DNA of 64,000 nucleotides, from positions 310,001-374,000 of the forward strand of contig CAWHNT010000032.1 of the NCBI GenBank assembly GCA_963830775.1, written 5' to 3'. The stretch comes from CAWHNT01 sp963830775 (GTDB lineage Bacteria > Pseudomonadota > Alphaproteobacteria > Geminicoccales > Geminicoccaceae). Positions 1 to 8,887 of this stretch are shown here, piece by piece (within the stretch, counting starts at the first letter, position 1; every line of letters starts with the position of its first letter). The position numbers and the translations under genes are program-made. Below the pieces are notes generated by a model, which worked only from the letters and a program-made list of their open reading frames with translations, was not told where the DNA came from and did not search any database.

Positions 1-172
1 GGACGGTCCAGACGAGGAGGACGGCGACGCCCGAAATCAGGTTGCGCACGCAGATCACCTGCGCCACGGGCAGCCGCTCGGCCAGCAGCTTCACGAAGGT
101 GTCGCCGAGGTTGAACAGGGTCAAAGCGGCGGCCAGGAGGCCGGCACCGGCGGCCTTGGCGCCGCTTCTCAC
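1..172 (-). CDS. EamA/DMT-family transporter, N-terminal part only
   Basis: The first 57 codons of a membrane protein run off the left edge of the window. Translation from GTG at 172 gives a short basic start, then an alanine/leucine-rich helix followed by LFNLGDTFVKLLAERLPVAQ. This resembles the first helix and loop of EamA (drug/metabolite transporter) permeases, which export small metabolites. The start overlaps the stop of the next transporter gene by 4 bases (GTGA), so two EamA genes lie in tandem and are probably translationally coupled. The substrate cannot be told. Confidence 0.7.
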   Translation of the reverse strand, partial: MRSGAKAAGAGLLAAALTLFNLGDTFVKLLAERLPVAQVICVRNLISGVAVLLVWTV

Positions 173-1002
173 GGGCGGACCTGCGGGGCGTGGGTCCGGG
201 CACGTTCGCGGTAGGCGATGAACAGGCCGGAGCCGGCGATGATGGCGGCACCCAGGAGCAGGCGCGGCTCGGGCACGTCGCCCCAGAGGAGGAAGCCCAG
301 CAGCATGGCGCAAGGGATGCCGGTGTAGCGGAAGGGGGCGACATAGGAGAGATCGCCCACGCGCAGGCCCATGACGAAGAGCAGGTAGCCGGCCCCGGCG
401 CCGAAGGCGGCAAGGAAGCACAAAGTCACGCTCCACAGGTCGGGCACGACCCAGCCGAGCGGCAATGTGAGCGTGCCGGCGATGGTGACCGTGGCGGCCG
501 TGCTCAGTGCCACGGTGCCGGAGCCCACGCGCGATGCCACGCGCCGGGTGGCGAGGTCGCGGAGCACGCTCATCAGGGCCGCCACCAACGGCAGGAGGAG
601 CGCCAGCCGCCAGTCGGCGGGGGTGCCGACCGCCACCAGGATGCCGAGAAAGCCGATCAGCACGGCTGCCCACCGCCGCGGGCCGACCCGCTCGCTGGTG
701 AAGAGGGCGGCCGCCGCCGTGAGCATGATCGGGGCGGTGAAGTAGAGCGTGTAGGTCTCGCCCAAGGCCAGGAAATAGAGGGAGAAGATGAAGAACCCGT
801 TGACCCCGGCCTCGGCGATGGACCGCAGCATGGTAGGCCGGTCGGGGCGGCCGGGGCGCATGCCGATCCTGGGCAGGACCAGGAGCATGAGGGTGACGAC
901 GAAGACGCCGCGGAGCGCCATGATCTCGCCGACCGGCAGGCTGCCCGTCAGCGTCTTGACGATGGCGTCGTTGATGCCGAAGGCGGCGATGCCGCCCGTC
1001 AC
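169..1002 (-). CDS. EamA/DMT-family transporter
   Basis: A 277-residue polytopic membrane protein with about ten hydrophobic helices arranged as two EamA repeats. The loop GINDAIVKTLTGSLPVGE near the N-terminus is the typical first EamA loop. It is probably an inner-membrane exporter of an unknown metabolite. The GTG at 1002 cuts into the first helix: the frame stays open upstream and encodes KAALLVTGGIAAFG before any normal start. Translation may therefore begin at a CTG at 1071, which overlaps the stop of the ChaN-like gene and gives about 300 residues, the usual family size. It lies between the ChaN-like gene and a second EamA gene on the same strand. Confidence 0.85.
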   Translation of the reverse strand: MTGGIAAFGINDAIVKTLTGSLPVGEIMALRGVFVVTLMLLVLPRIGMRPGRPDRPTMLRSIAEAGVNGFFIFSLYFLALGETYTLYFTAPIMLTAAAALFTSERVGPRRWAAVLIGFLGILVAVGTPADWRLALLLPLVAALMSVLRDLATRRVASRVGSGTVALSTAATVTIAGTLTLPLGWVVPDLWSVTLCFLAAFGAGAGYLLFVMGLRVGDLSYVAPFRYTGIPCAMLLGFLLWGDVPEPRLLLGAAIIAGSGLFIAYRERARTHAPQVRP

Positions 1003-1067
1003 CAGCAGGGCTGCCTTCGAGTTCTGGGCCGGGCTGGCAAGGGAGGTGCGGGCGACGGAGGGTGCGG

Positions 1068-2087
1068 TCAGGGCAGAGCGTCCGCGAGGCGATCCCGATC
1101 CCGCTCCTGGGAGCGGGTCGGTGCCAGCGCCTCGGCGGGCTCGGGAGCCGAGGGCAATCCCTCGGCGGGCAGGCCGGCACAGCCGTCATAGCCCGGCGGC
1201 CGCGAGGACGGGGTGAGCCAGACATAGTCGTAGGGCAGGCCTGCCGGGGGCTCCGCCTCGGGGCCCGCCAGCTCGACGAAGGCCAGGCTCGCGATCCGCG
1301 CCTGTGGGCGGAGCTGGCGCAGATACCAGGGCACGCCGCGGTCGCTGCGGACATGGCTCTCGGCGGCGAGCAGCACGCTCTGGCCGCGCCCGGTCACGGC
1401 CGCCAGCCGGTCGGCCATGGTGGCATCGCGCGCACGGCGGGCCCGGGCCAGGGCCTCGAGGTCGCGGCCGCTGGCCCGCCCGCAGCTGGCGGCCGCCATC
1501 TCCTGGCGCAGGCCATCGGCGATAGGGGTGGCGAAAGGCTCGATCAGGCCGGTACGGCGGACGAAGTCGGGCAGCAGGGCCTTGTAGCCATGGGTGAGGA
1601 CGGCGCGCAGCGTCTCGGCCGAGAGGTCGGCCGCCACCACCTGCGTCCCGGCGGTGACCGCAGCGGCCACGGCCGGCGAGAACTGCGCCAGATGCGGGCG
1701 ATCGGGGGCTGCCGCCTTCAGCGTCCGGTCAAGGCCCAGCGCGTCGCGCGGGTGCGCCGCCAGATACTCGACGATCAGGGGCTGGGTGTCGGTGGGCAGC
1801 GATTCGAGCGCCACCGCACCGAGCCGCGCCCGGCGGGCGAGATCCGCCACGAGGCCGGCGGCGAGGCGGGCCTGGTCGGCATTGCCCGGCACCTCGCCCA
1901 CGAGGACGAAATCCTGCTCGCGCAGGCGGGCCAGGAGCTCGCGCTGGCCGATCTCGCGGCCGGTCGCAACCTCGTGGATCGTGCCCGCTTGCGGATTGTC
2001 GGCACCGTAGCCGTGGCTCCACCGCGTCGCGGTCGAGCAGGCGGTGAGCAGGAACGCCACCAGCAGGGCTGCCACGAGACTCCGCAT
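1068..2087 (-). CDS. ChaN-family lipoprotein (haem-uptake/Tiki superfamily)
   Basis: About 339 residues from the ATG at 2087. The first residues, MRSLVAALLVAFLLTACS, are a lipoprotein signal with lipobox LTAC, so it should be an outer- or inner-membrane-anchored periplasmic protein. The body carries FVLVGEVPGNADQ, ALESLPTDTQ and ESHVRSDRGVPWYL, which match the ChaN (DUF399) pattern of a conserved GE near the start and an H-x-R-x-D-x-G-V-P motif late. ChaN-like proteins bind haem and belong to the TraB/Tiki fold. The C-terminal 40 residues are low-complexity. An in-frame upstream start at 2108 would add seven residues and spoil the signal peptide, so 2087 is preferred. Confidence 0.8.
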   Translation of the reverse strand: MRSLVAALLVAFLLTACSTATRWSHGYGADNPQAGTIHEVATGREIGQRELLARLREQDFVLVGEVPGNADQARLAAGLVADLARRARLGAVALESLPTDTQPLIVEYLAAHPRDALGLDRTLKAAAPDRPHLAQFSPAVAAAVTAGTQVVAADLSAETLRAVLTHGYKALLPDFVRRTGLIEPFATPIADGLRQEMAAASCGRASGRDLEALARARRARDATMADRLAAVTGRGQSVLLAAESHVRSDRGVPWYLRQLRPQARIASLAFVELAGPEAEPPAGLPYDYVWLTPSSRPPGYDGCAGLPAEGLPSAPEPAEALAPTRSQERDRDRLADALP

Positions 2088-2426
2088 CAGGCAGGATGCC
2101 CCAGGCACCGGCCCGCACCCGACCGGGCCGGTGGCCCCACCTCCCGGCGACTATCCGCTTTTCCCACCGTCCGCTCCGCTCGATCGGCCCGACCCCTCGG
2201 GCAGGCTGCCGAGGGAGCGCCCACCTTCTCGTGTGAGGCGATCCTAGTTCAACCGGAGGCACCGGCCCAGCCCGGCCCGGGCTGCCTGACATCGTGCCGC
2301 GTAGGAAAGGCGGCCTTGGCGCACGAGCCTTGCAGTCCGGCACCTGCTTTCGATATCGACGCGCGAGCGAAAGGAACAGGCCCTGTACCAACTTTCCCCT
2401 GGGGTGCTGCCGGTCCGGGGCCCGCC
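2088..2426. other. Intergenic region between divergent ChaN-like and RimK-like genes
   Basis: About 340 bases without a convincing gene. Both flanking genes point outward, so it must hold two promoters. I see no clear repeat, RNA gene or strong -35/-10 pair. The long open frames crossing it are by-products of the high G+C content. Confidence 0.5.
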
Positions 2427-3884
2427 TTGAGCGGCTGGCTGATCGTGGCCGACCGGCTTGCGGACCTGCCCGAGGCGGTGCGCGAGCATCCCGCGGCGCG
2501 CACACGCGAGTATATCATGAGCCCGCCGGCGAGCCGGCGGCCGGCGCCCAAGATCCTCAACCTCGCGCGCTCCTACGCCTATCAGAGCCTGGGCTACTAC
2601 TGCTCGCTGCTGGCGGAGGCGCGCGGGCACAAGGTGGTGCCGGCGGTCACCACCATCCTCGACCTTTCCCGCCGGACCACCTACGGGCATGCGCTCTCCG
2701 ACCTCGAGGAGACGCTGGGCCGGACCATCAGGCGCCTGGCCGACCCCCCTTCCGCATCCTTCCGCCTCCTGGTCTGCCTGGGCCAGGCCGACGATCCCCG
2801 GTTCGCGCGCTTCGCCCGGCAGCTGTTCGACCAGTTCCGCTGCCCGATCATCGAGGTGTTCGTGCGCGCGGGCGAGACCTGGCGCATCCGCAAGCTGGCG
2901 CCGGTCGGGATCGACGAGCTCGGCAAGGAGGGCAAGGACCAGCTCGCAGCCGCCATCCAGAGCTTCGTCCGCCGGCCCTGGAAGACGCCGCGGGCCCGGT
3001 CCGAGCCCCGCTTCACGCTGGGTGTCCTGCACGACCCGAAAGAGCAGCTCCCGCCGTCGGACGTCGCGAGCCTGCGCCACTTCGCGCGGATCGCGGAGGG
3101 CCATGGGCTGGGCGTGGAGCTGATCACGAAGAAGGACTACGACCGCATCCCCGAGTTCGAGGCCTTGTGGATCAGGGAGACCACGAACATCGACCATCAC
3201 ACCTTCCGCTTCGCCAAGCGCGCGGAGCAGGAAGGGCTGCCGGTGATCGACGACCCGGCCTCGATCATCCGCTGCACCAACAAGGTCTATCTGGCGGAGC
3301 TGCTGCAGGGCCAGGGCGTGCCGACGCCCAGGACGGTGATCATCTCCAGCCCGCGCGAGTTCGAGGCCCTGGAGGGGCAGCTCGGCTATCCGATGGTGCT
3401 GAAGATCCCGGACGGCTCCTTCTCGCGCGGGGTCGCCCGGGTGGGCAACCGGGCCGAGCTCGAGCGGATGGCGCGCGGCATGCTCGAGGATTCCGACCTC
3501 ATCCTGGCCCAGGAATACATGTACACCGCCTATGACTGGCGCGTCGGCGTGCTGGACGGCGAGCCGCTCTTCGTCTCGCAGTACATGATGGCCCGGAAGC
3601 ACTGGCAGATCGTGCGCCACAACGGCGGCGGGCGGCCGACGGAAGGGAGTGCCCGCACGCCTCCGCTCAAGGAGGCGCCCAAGGACGTGGTGGAGGCCGG
3701 CGTGCGGGCAGCGCGGCTGATCGGGCGCGGGCTCTACGGTGTCGACGTGAAGGCCACGGACAAGGGCGTGTTCGTGATCGAGGTGAACGACAACCCGAAC
3801 CTCATGCACGACGTCGAGGACGCGGCCGAGAAGGACGAGGTCTGGCGCAGGCTCGCGGGCTGGTTCATGCGCCGGCTGCTCTGA
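2427..3884 (+). CDS. RimK-like ATP-grasp ligase with RLAN N-terminal domain
   Basis: A 485-residue protein read from TTG at 2427. The opening LSGWLIVADRLADLP followed by ILNLARSYAYQSLGYYCSLL (about 43-62) is the signature of the RLAN domain that precedes RimK-type ATP-grasp enzymes. The C-terminal half (about 250-485) is the ATP-grasp fold. It has a lysine in VLKIPDGSFSRGV for nucleotide binding and EVNDNPNL (E452, N454) as magnesium ligands. Such enzymes join an amino acid or peptide to a carboxylate with ATP; the substrate is unknown. The TTG start is chosen because an ATG at 2517 would remove the conserved N-terminus. The last 20 bases overlap the convergent permease gene. Confidence 0.85.
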   Translation: MSGWLIVADRLADLPEAVREHPAARTREYIMSPPASRRPAPKILNLARSYAYQSLGYYCSLLAEARGHKVVPAVTTILDLSRRTTYGHALSDLEETLGRTIRRLADPPSASFRLLVCLGQADDPRFARFARQLFDQFRCPIIEVFVRAGETWRIRKLAPVGIDELGKEGKDQLAAAIQSFVRRPWKTPRARSEPRFTLGVLHDPKEQLPPSDVASLRHFARIAEGHGLGVELITKKDYDRIPEFEALWIRETTNIDHHTFRFAKRAEQEGLPVIDDPASIIRCTNKVYLAELLQGQGVPTPRTVIISSPREFEALEGQLGYPMVLKIPDGSFSRGVARVGNRAELERMARGMLEDSDLILAQEYMYTAYDWRVGVLDGEPLFVSQYMMARKHWQIVRHNGGGRPTEGSARTPPLKEAPKDVVEAGVRAARLIGRGLYGVDVKATDKGVFVIEVNDNPNLMHDVEDAAEKDEVWRRLAGWFMRRLL

Positions 3885-5562
3885 GGCGGGCGGCAGCACT
3901 CCGGGCCCGCACGGCGGCCGGCGGGCGGACCGCACCAGCGAGGCCCAGGGCGACGAGCGGGGTGAGGGCCAGGACCAGGCCCGCCGTCGCGGCCAGCCGC
4001 CGGTCGGCGCTGCCGGCCAGCGCCAGGGTCTCGGTGGTGAGGGTGGCGAAGCGGCCGCCGCCGGCGAAGAGGGTCGGGAGGTAGAGGGCCAGGCTCACGG
4101 TGATGCCCACGGCAGCGGCCACCGCCACCGGGCGGCGCAGGAGCGGGAGCTTCACCCGCCAGAAGACCCAGGCCTCGGTTCGGCCCAGCACGCGGGCAGC
4201 GCTGGAATAGTGCGGGTCGAGGGCGAGATAGGGGCCGCGCAGCATCAGGAAGACATAAGGCAGGACGAAGACCAGGTGGGTCCAGACGAGGGCCGGCCAG
4301 GTGCCGTCGAGGCCGGCCGTGATCAGGACCACCTGAAGGCCGAACAGGAAGCTGAGCTGGGGGATCAGGAGGGGCAGGTAGACGAGCCAGATCACGCGGG
4401 CCGTGGACCTTGGCGGCGTGCGGCTCTCGTGCTCGAGGCAGGCCAGGGTCAAGGCCAGGGCTAAAGCTGCGCTGGCGAGGCCGAGGGCCAGGCTGGTGGC
4501 GAGCGGGCCGTGCAGGCCATGGACGGCCCAGCGCCAGCTCTCGAGGGTGAAGGCGTCGGGCAGGCTGGCCGGGAAGCGCCAGGGGCCGGCCAGGGACCAG
4601 AGGACGAGCGAGGCCAGGCTGGCGAGGCCCAGCCCGCCGACGATCGCGGTGGCGAGGAGGCCGGTGAGCCGCAGCGCCCGGTCGCGCCTGCGTGACGGGC
4701 CGCAGGCGAGCCACGGATGGGTCCAGCGGGCGAGCAGGAGCTGGCCGCCATGGACGGCGGCGGCCACCGCCACCGTCAGCAGCAGGAGCAGGAGAGCGCC
4801 TGCTGCCGCCGGCAGCCGCACGGCGAGGTCGGGGTCGGCGGCGAGGCGGACCAGCTCGACGGCGAGCGGGGCCGGCGTGCTGGGGCCGAGCACGATGGCG
4901 ACATCGACCACCGAGAGCGCGAAGGCCAGGACGGCACAGAGCGGCAGGCGCAGGAGCGGGAAGAGCTGCGGCAGCACCAGCTTGGCCCAGGCCTCGGCCG
5001 TGCCGTAGCCGAGGCTGCGCGCCACCCGGAGCTGGCGGGCGGTGTCGACCTGGCCCATCGCGGCCAGGATCGCGAACAGGAGGAAGGGGGCCTCCCGTAC
5101 CGCGAGGCCCAGCGTGAGGGTGACACCCCAGGGGTCGTTCAGGGTGAGCAGGTCGGGTGGGCGCTGCCAGCCGGTGAGCCAGGGCGAGGCCAGCCTTGCC
5201 AGCCAGCCCGAGGGGGCGGCGAGGAAGGCGAAGCCGATGGCGCTTGCCAGATGCGGCACGGCGAGGAGCACCGGCAGCAGCAGCGCCAGCGGGCGGCGGA
5301 GCGCGGTGTCGTGGGTGGCGGCGGCGATGGTGGCGGCGGCCGTGAAGGCCAGGGCGGTGGAGACGAGGCCGCTGCCGAGGGTGATGGCCAGCGCATGGCC
5401 GAGACCGGGCATCGCCAGGAGCCGGCGCCAGGGCTCGAGACCGGGCTCGTCGGCGCCGATCGCCGGCAGCCAGCCGAAGGCCGGCAGGGCGGTGCCGAGG
5501 AGGCCGGCCGCGACCGGCCCCAGGAAGATCAGGATGGTGAGCGGCGGGGCAAGGCGGAGCAA
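3865..5562 (-). CDS. ABC transporter permease, YnjC/ThiP-like double permease
   Basis: A 565-residue inner-membrane protein of about twelve helices, formed from two fused permease domains, as in YnjC, ThiP and FbpB. An EAA-type loop is visible in each half (VARSLGYGTAEAWAKLVLPQ and ARVLGRTEAWVFWRVKLPLL), where the ATPase docks. It follows the binding-protein gene by 7 bases and is clearly the same operon. No ATPase gene follows, because the next gene is the convergent RimK-like one, which it overlaps by 20 bases. An ATPase must be supplied from elsewhere or has been lost. The substrate is unknown. Confidence 0.88.
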   Translation of the reverse strand: MLRLAPPLTILIFLGPVAAGLLGTALPAFGWLPAIGADEPGLEPWRRLLAMPGLGHALAITLGSGLVSTALAFTAAATIAAATHDTALRRPLALLLPVLLAVPHLASAIGFAFLAAPSGWLARLASPWLTGWQRPPDLLTLNDPWGVTLTLGLAVREAPFLLFAILAAMGQVDTARQLRVARSLGYGTAEAWAKLVLPQLFPLLRLPLCAVLAFALSVVDVAIVLGPSTPAPLAVELVRLAADPDLAVRLPAAAGALLLLLLTVAVAAAVHGGQLLLARWTHPWLACGPSRRRDRALRLTGLLATAIVGGLGLASLASLVLWSLAGPWRFPASLPDAFTLESWRWAVHGLHGPLATSLALGLASAALALALTLACLEHESRTPPRSTARVIWLVYLPLLIPQLSFLFGLQVVLITAGLDGTWPALVWTHLVFVLPYVFLMLRGPYLALDPHYSSAARVLGRTEAWVFWRVKLPLLRRPVAVAAAVGITVSLALYLPTLFAGGGRFATLTTETLALAGSADRRLAATAGLVLALTPLVALGLAGAVRPPAAVRARSAAARLRAAGA

Positions 5563-5569
5563 GAGGCGC

Positions 5570-6769
5570 TCAGCGGGCGAAGCGCTCCGCCCAGGCCTTC
5601 TCCATCAGCACCATCCAGCTCGGGTGCGGCTCGGGGAGCTGTGGCGTGAGCTTCTCGGGCGGGAGCGTGGCGGGCCCGAGCTCGAGCTTGGTGAAGCGCT
5701 CGCGGTCGGCGGGCTCGAGGGCTGCGAGGTCGAGCACGGTGGGATCGCCCCACACTTCCGGGTCCTGCTTTCGCGCCTGCGCCTCGGGGCCGAGGAGGAA
5801 GTCGGCGACCACCATGGCGCCTTCCTTGTGCGCGGCGTTGTAGGGGATGGCCAGGAAGTGGGTGTTGGCGATGGTGCCGCCATCCAGGATGAAGCTGCGG
5901 ACGGTGGCGGGCAGGCGGCCCTGGGCGATCAGCGTCGAGGCCTCGGCGGGGTTGAAGGCCATCGAGAAGTCGACCTCGCCGTCGTCGAGGAGCTGGTGCT
6001 GCGCGGGGCCGGTCTGGGGGTAGGTGGCGCCGCCGCGCCAGAGATGCGGGCGGAGCGTCTCCAGCCAGGCGAGCGCCGGCAGGGCCGCCTGCCGGAACGC
6101 GTCCGCGCTCACTGGCTGCTGCAGGCGGGCCGGATCGGGCGTGGTCGCGTAGAGCACCTGCTTCAGGAAGGTGGATCCTGTGAAGTTGGGCGGGGCCGGG
6201 TAGGTCAGGCGGCCCTGATGGTCCTTGGCCCAGGCGAGGAGCCCGTCCAGCGTGCGCGGCGGCGCAGGCACGCGGGCACTGTCGTAGAAGAGGACGAACT
6301 GCGCCATGCCCCAGGGGCTCTCGTAGCCGTCGGTAGGGATGGTGAAGTCGACCAGCGTCGTGGGCTTGCCCCTGGTGTCGACATAGCGCCAGCTCGGCAG
6401 AGTTTGCGCGAACGGTCCGTGGAGCAGGCCCTGCTCCTTCATCGCCTTGAAGTTCTCGCCGTTGATCCAGATCAGGTCGACGCTGCCGCCGTTGTCGCGG
6501 CCGGCCTGCTTCTCGGCCACGACCCGGGCCACGGCCTCGCTGGTGTCGGTGAGCTTGACGTGGGCGAGCGTGACGCCGTAGCGGCGCTGCACCTCCTCCC
6601 CTGCCCAGGCGATGTAGTCGTTGATCTCGCGGGCACCGCCCCAGGCGTTGAAGTAGACGGTCTGACCGCGCGCGGCCTGCAGGGCTTGCGCGAAGTCGGT
6701 GGCGTGCAGCGTGGGCGCCCGGCAGAGAAGTGCGCTCAATGCTGCGAGGAGGAGGAAGCGGCGGTGCAT
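5570..6769 (-). CDS. ABC transporter substrate-binding protein, YnjB-like
   Basis: A 399-residue exported protein. Residues 1-23 form a signal peptide (MHRRFLLLAALSALLCRA...). The mature part has VYFNAWGGAREINDYIAWAG near the start, VDLIWINGENF, TDGYESPWGMAQFVLFYD and DFSMAFNPAEAS. These are recognisable as the YnjB family of extracellular solute-binding proteins, a sister group of the spermidine/thiamine/iron binders. It delivers an unknown ligand to the permease encoded immediately downstream. Members are usually in a ynjBCD set; here only B and C are present. Confidence 0.88.
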   Translation of the reverse strand: MHRRFLLLAALSALLCRAPTLHATDFAQALQAARGQTVYFNAWGGAREINDYIAWAGEEVQRRYGVTLAHVKLTDTSEAVARVVAEKQAGRDNGGSVDLIWINGENFKAMKEQGLLHGPFAQTLPSWRYVDTRGKPTTLVDFTIPTDGYESPWGMAQFVLFYDSARVPAPPRTLDGLLAWAKDHQGRLTYPAPPNFTGSTFLKQVLYATTPDPARLQQPVSADAFRQAALPALAWLETLRPHLWRGGATYPQTGPAQHQLLDDGEVDFSMAFNPAEASTLIAQGRLPATVRSFILDGGTIANTHFLAIPYNAAHKEGAMVVADFLLGPEAQARKQDPEVWGDPTVLDLAALEPADRERFTKLELGPATLPPEKLTPQLPEPHPSWMVLMEKAWAERFAR

Positions 6770-6943
6770 CGGTGCAGCCTTCAGGAGAGAGCGCGCCTTC
6801 TACGGCGGCCGGCGGCACGCGTCATCCGGCTCCCTGGTCGCGCACGGTGGTGTGAGCAGCCGCAAGGCTTTTGACGGGCGCGCGGAAATTCCTAGAATGG
6901 CGGGCAGCGAGGGCCCGAGGAGCCCGCCACGCCGGAAGCACCG

Positions 6944-7372
6944 ATGCCGATCCGCGCCGAGCTGCGCTGGTACTATCCGATCGACTGGAAGCTGATCAGC
7001 CGAAGGATCCGCTTCGAGCGGGCGCGCGGCTGCTGCGAGGCCTGCGGCCGGCCGCATGGGGGCGTGCTGCTGCAGCTCTCGGACGGGCGCTGGTGGGACG
7101 AGGCGGCGCGGACCTGGCGCGACGATGGCGGCCGGCCCGCCCCGTGGCCGGACGTGCTGGATTATGCTGCGGTCCGGCGACGGCGCTTCCATCTGGGTAC
7201 GGCCCATCTCGACCACAACCCGCAGAACTCGGCCTTCCGCAACCTGCGTGCCTTGTGCCAGCGCTGCCATCTCCGCCACGACCGGCCGGAGCATGTCCGC
7301 CGACGGCGCACGAACCGGCACCGGCAGCTGGCGCTGGGCGACCTGTTCCAGGGCGCCTACCGGCATCCTTGA
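6944..7372 (+). CDS. HNH-type zinc-binding nuclease-like protein
   Basis: A 142-residue basic protein. It has CCEACGRPHG (about 27-36) and LCQRCHLRHD (about 105-114), two Cys-x2-Cys knuckles that should hold one zinc. Between them LGTAHLDHNPQNSAFRNLRA supplies the histidine and asparagine of an HNH motif (AHLDHN...N...H). The tail is very rich in Arg. HNH proteins of this size cut or bind DNA, but no partner is seen that shows the role. It stands alone, divergent from the YnjB-like gene. Confidence 0.75.
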   Translation: MPIRAELRWYYPIDWKLISRRIRFERARGCCEACGRPHGGVLLQLSDGRWWDEAARTWRDDGGRPAPWPDVLDYAAVRRRRFHLGTAHLDHNPQNSAFRNLRALCQRCHLRHDRPEHVRRRRTNRHRQLALGDLFQGAYRHP

Positions 7373-7472
7373 GCCGGCGTAGCGTTAGCCGTTCGTTAAG
7401 GATGATGGCTTAGCTTCCAGCCCATCGGCGGCACCTCCCTACCCGGTGCCGGAAAGACGGGTACTCGACAGC

Positions 7473-8294
7473 ATGGAAGCATCACCTGCGCCCCGCATCC
7501 TCGTCCTGGCCATGCTCGCGGCCGGAGTTGCCGTCCCACAGGCGTGGGCCGGCAGTCCCTTGCAGCCGCCCATGAAGCTGACGCGGGCGGCAGCACCGAA
7601 GCCGGGCGCCGAGGTCCCGAAGCCGGCGAAGCCCGTGGCCGCCGCCGAGAAGCCGGCGTCGAGCCGCGGCGATCCGCGCTTCGACGAGGCGCGCCGCCGT
7701 TATTTGCAGGCGCTGGGCGTCGTCGTGCCCGAAGGCAAGCCGGACCCGAAGCAGCCGGCGGGCTTCGAGCGTGATCCCGACAAGTCGGTGCTGGTGCTCG
7801 ATGCGGCCGGCGTCGGCATGCTGCTCCAGCGACACTGGCGCGGCCCCGGCATCGCGGCCGACGCGGCCCGGCAGCAGATCCGGCGCAATCGCGGCTTCAT
7901 CGGCCTCGCCCGCATGCTGAAGCTCGATCCCGGCATCGGCGCCGCGCAGGCGAGCTTCGGCACGCCTGCCGAGAACGGTGTGGCCGAGCTCGCGGATGCG
8001 CTGGACGCCGCCCGCTTCGAGCTCGCCGGCAGCCCCAAGACGCCGAGGCTGGCGGCCGCCGTGCGCGAGCAGGAACGCGAGCTCGAAGCTGCGGTGGCAC
8101 GGCTGCCCAAGGGCCCGGGCAAGAGCTGGGCCCTGGCCGACCTCGACCTCAACGACGACCGCAAGGTCGACCGCAAGGACATCGAGCTGGCGAAGGCCGC
8201 CCTGGATCACCAGCCCGCGCAGACGGTCCGCAGCGCGGCGCTGGGCGGCATCCCGGGCCCGCGGCCGACCTCGGCCATCGCGAAGGAGCCCTAG
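7473..8294 (+). CDS. Exported protein with a calcium-binding-like loop near the C-terminus
   Basis: About 273 residues from the ATG at 7473; a start at 7446 would put nine extra residues before the signal peptide. Residues 1-27 are a signal sequence ending in PQAWAG. The mature protein starts with an Ala/Pro/Lys-rich linker. Near the end DLDLNDDRKVDRKDIELA has the D-x-N-x-D-x-K-x-D spacing of an EF-hand/dockerin loop. The central 150 residues are helical and match no family I know. It lies 2 bases before the next lipoprotein gene, so the two are co-transcribed. Confidence 0.65.
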   Translation: MEASPAPRILVLAMLAAGVAVPQAWAGSPLQPPMKLTRAAAPKPGAEVPKPAKPVAAAEKPASSRGDPRFDEARRRYLQALGVVVPEGKPDPKQPAGFERDPDKSVLVLDAAGVGMLLQRHWRGPGIAADAARQQIRRNRGFIGLARMLKLDPGIGAAQASFGTPAENGVAELADALDAARFELAGSPKTPRLAAAVREQERELEAAVARLPKGPGKSWALADLDLNDDRKVDRKDIELAKAALDHQPAQTVRSAALGGIPGPRPTSAIAKEP

Positions 8295-8296
8295 CC

Positions 8297-8677
8297 ATGC
8301 TGCGCCACATGCCGATCGCCCTGATCGTCACGAGCCTGCTCGCCGGCTGCGCCTCGACGCCGCCGCCCCCGACGCCCGCTCCTCGCCCACAGGCCGCTGC
8401 CGTGCAGGATCCTTACGCCCTGCTGACGCCCGGCGAGGTGGCCCTCGCCGCCACCACGATGCAGGAGGCGCTGGAGACGGACCCCGACGGCAAGAGCCGG
8501 AGCTGGACCAACGAGGCCACCGGCCGCGCCGGCACGATCAAGCCGGTCCGCACCTACGTCACCCGCAACGGCTATTACTGCCGGGCCTACCAGGAGGAGC
8601 TGCGCAGCGGCCCCAAGCGCGAACGCTTCCGCCACGACGCCTGCCGCAACGAGAAGGGCCTGTGGCTCTGGCTGTGA
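8297..8677 (+). CDS. RT0821/Lpp0805-type surface lipoprotein
   Basis: A 126-residue lipoprotein with lipobox LLAGC at about 14-18 and a Pro-rich linker after it. The C-terminal 80 residues read ALETDPDGKSRSWTNEATGR, GTIKPVRTYVTRNGYYCRAY and later a second Cys. This pattern (two cysteines, W-x-N, Y-C-R-x-Y) is that of the RT0821/Lpp0805 surface-protein family related to the rickettsial 17-kDa antigen. The function is not known. It follows the exported protein gene by 2 bases and ends just before a pair of strong hairpins. Confidence 0.8.
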   Translation: MLRHMPIALIVTSLLAGCASTPPPPTPAPRPQAAAVQDPYALLTPGEVALAATTMQEALETDPDGKSRSWTNEATGRAGTIKPVRTYVTRNGYYCRAYQEELRSGPKRERFRHDACRNEKGLWLWL

Positions 8678-8697
8678 CGGTTGCCGGTTCCGAGTGA

Positions 8698-8776
8698 ATC
8701 GACGGGAGCTGGCGGTCAAGGGCCTTCGGCCGGCGGAGCCGGTGCTGCGCACCCTTGACCGCCAGCTCCCGTCGAT
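8698..8776. repeat. Perfect 25-bp inverted repeat
   Basis: Positions 8698-8722 and 8752-8776 are perfect reverse complements, 25 bases each, with a 29-base spacer. This can fold into a very stable stem. It sits between two convergent genes and is followed by a second hairpin. It may act as a bidirectional terminator or be a palindromic repeat unit. No run of T follows. Confidence 0.75.
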
Positions 8777-8791
8777 CGGCAGACTATCCAT

Positions 8792-8824
8792 GGCCTGCGA
8801 AGGCAGAACCTGCCTTCGCAGGCC
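8792..8824. terminator. 15-bp hairpin with AAC loop between convergent genes
   Basis: Bases 8792-8806 pair perfectly with 8810-8824, leaving the loop AAC. The core GGCAGAACCTGCC recurs at 57408 and 60382, again between genes. It probably ends transcription of the convergent neighbours; there is no T tract, so this rests on position and stem strength only. Confidence 0.5.
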
Positions 8825-8887
8825 TGGAAGCCACTTCCCTGCTCCGCCCTCGAGCAGCGGAATCTGGGTGAGCGCGACGCGAGTGGG

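Noticed and set aside
2109..2426. In-frame extension of the RimK-like gene upstream to the ChaN-like gene region
   Set aside because: The extra residues are low-complexity and antisense to the ChaN-like gene; the family N-terminus starts at the TTG at 2427.
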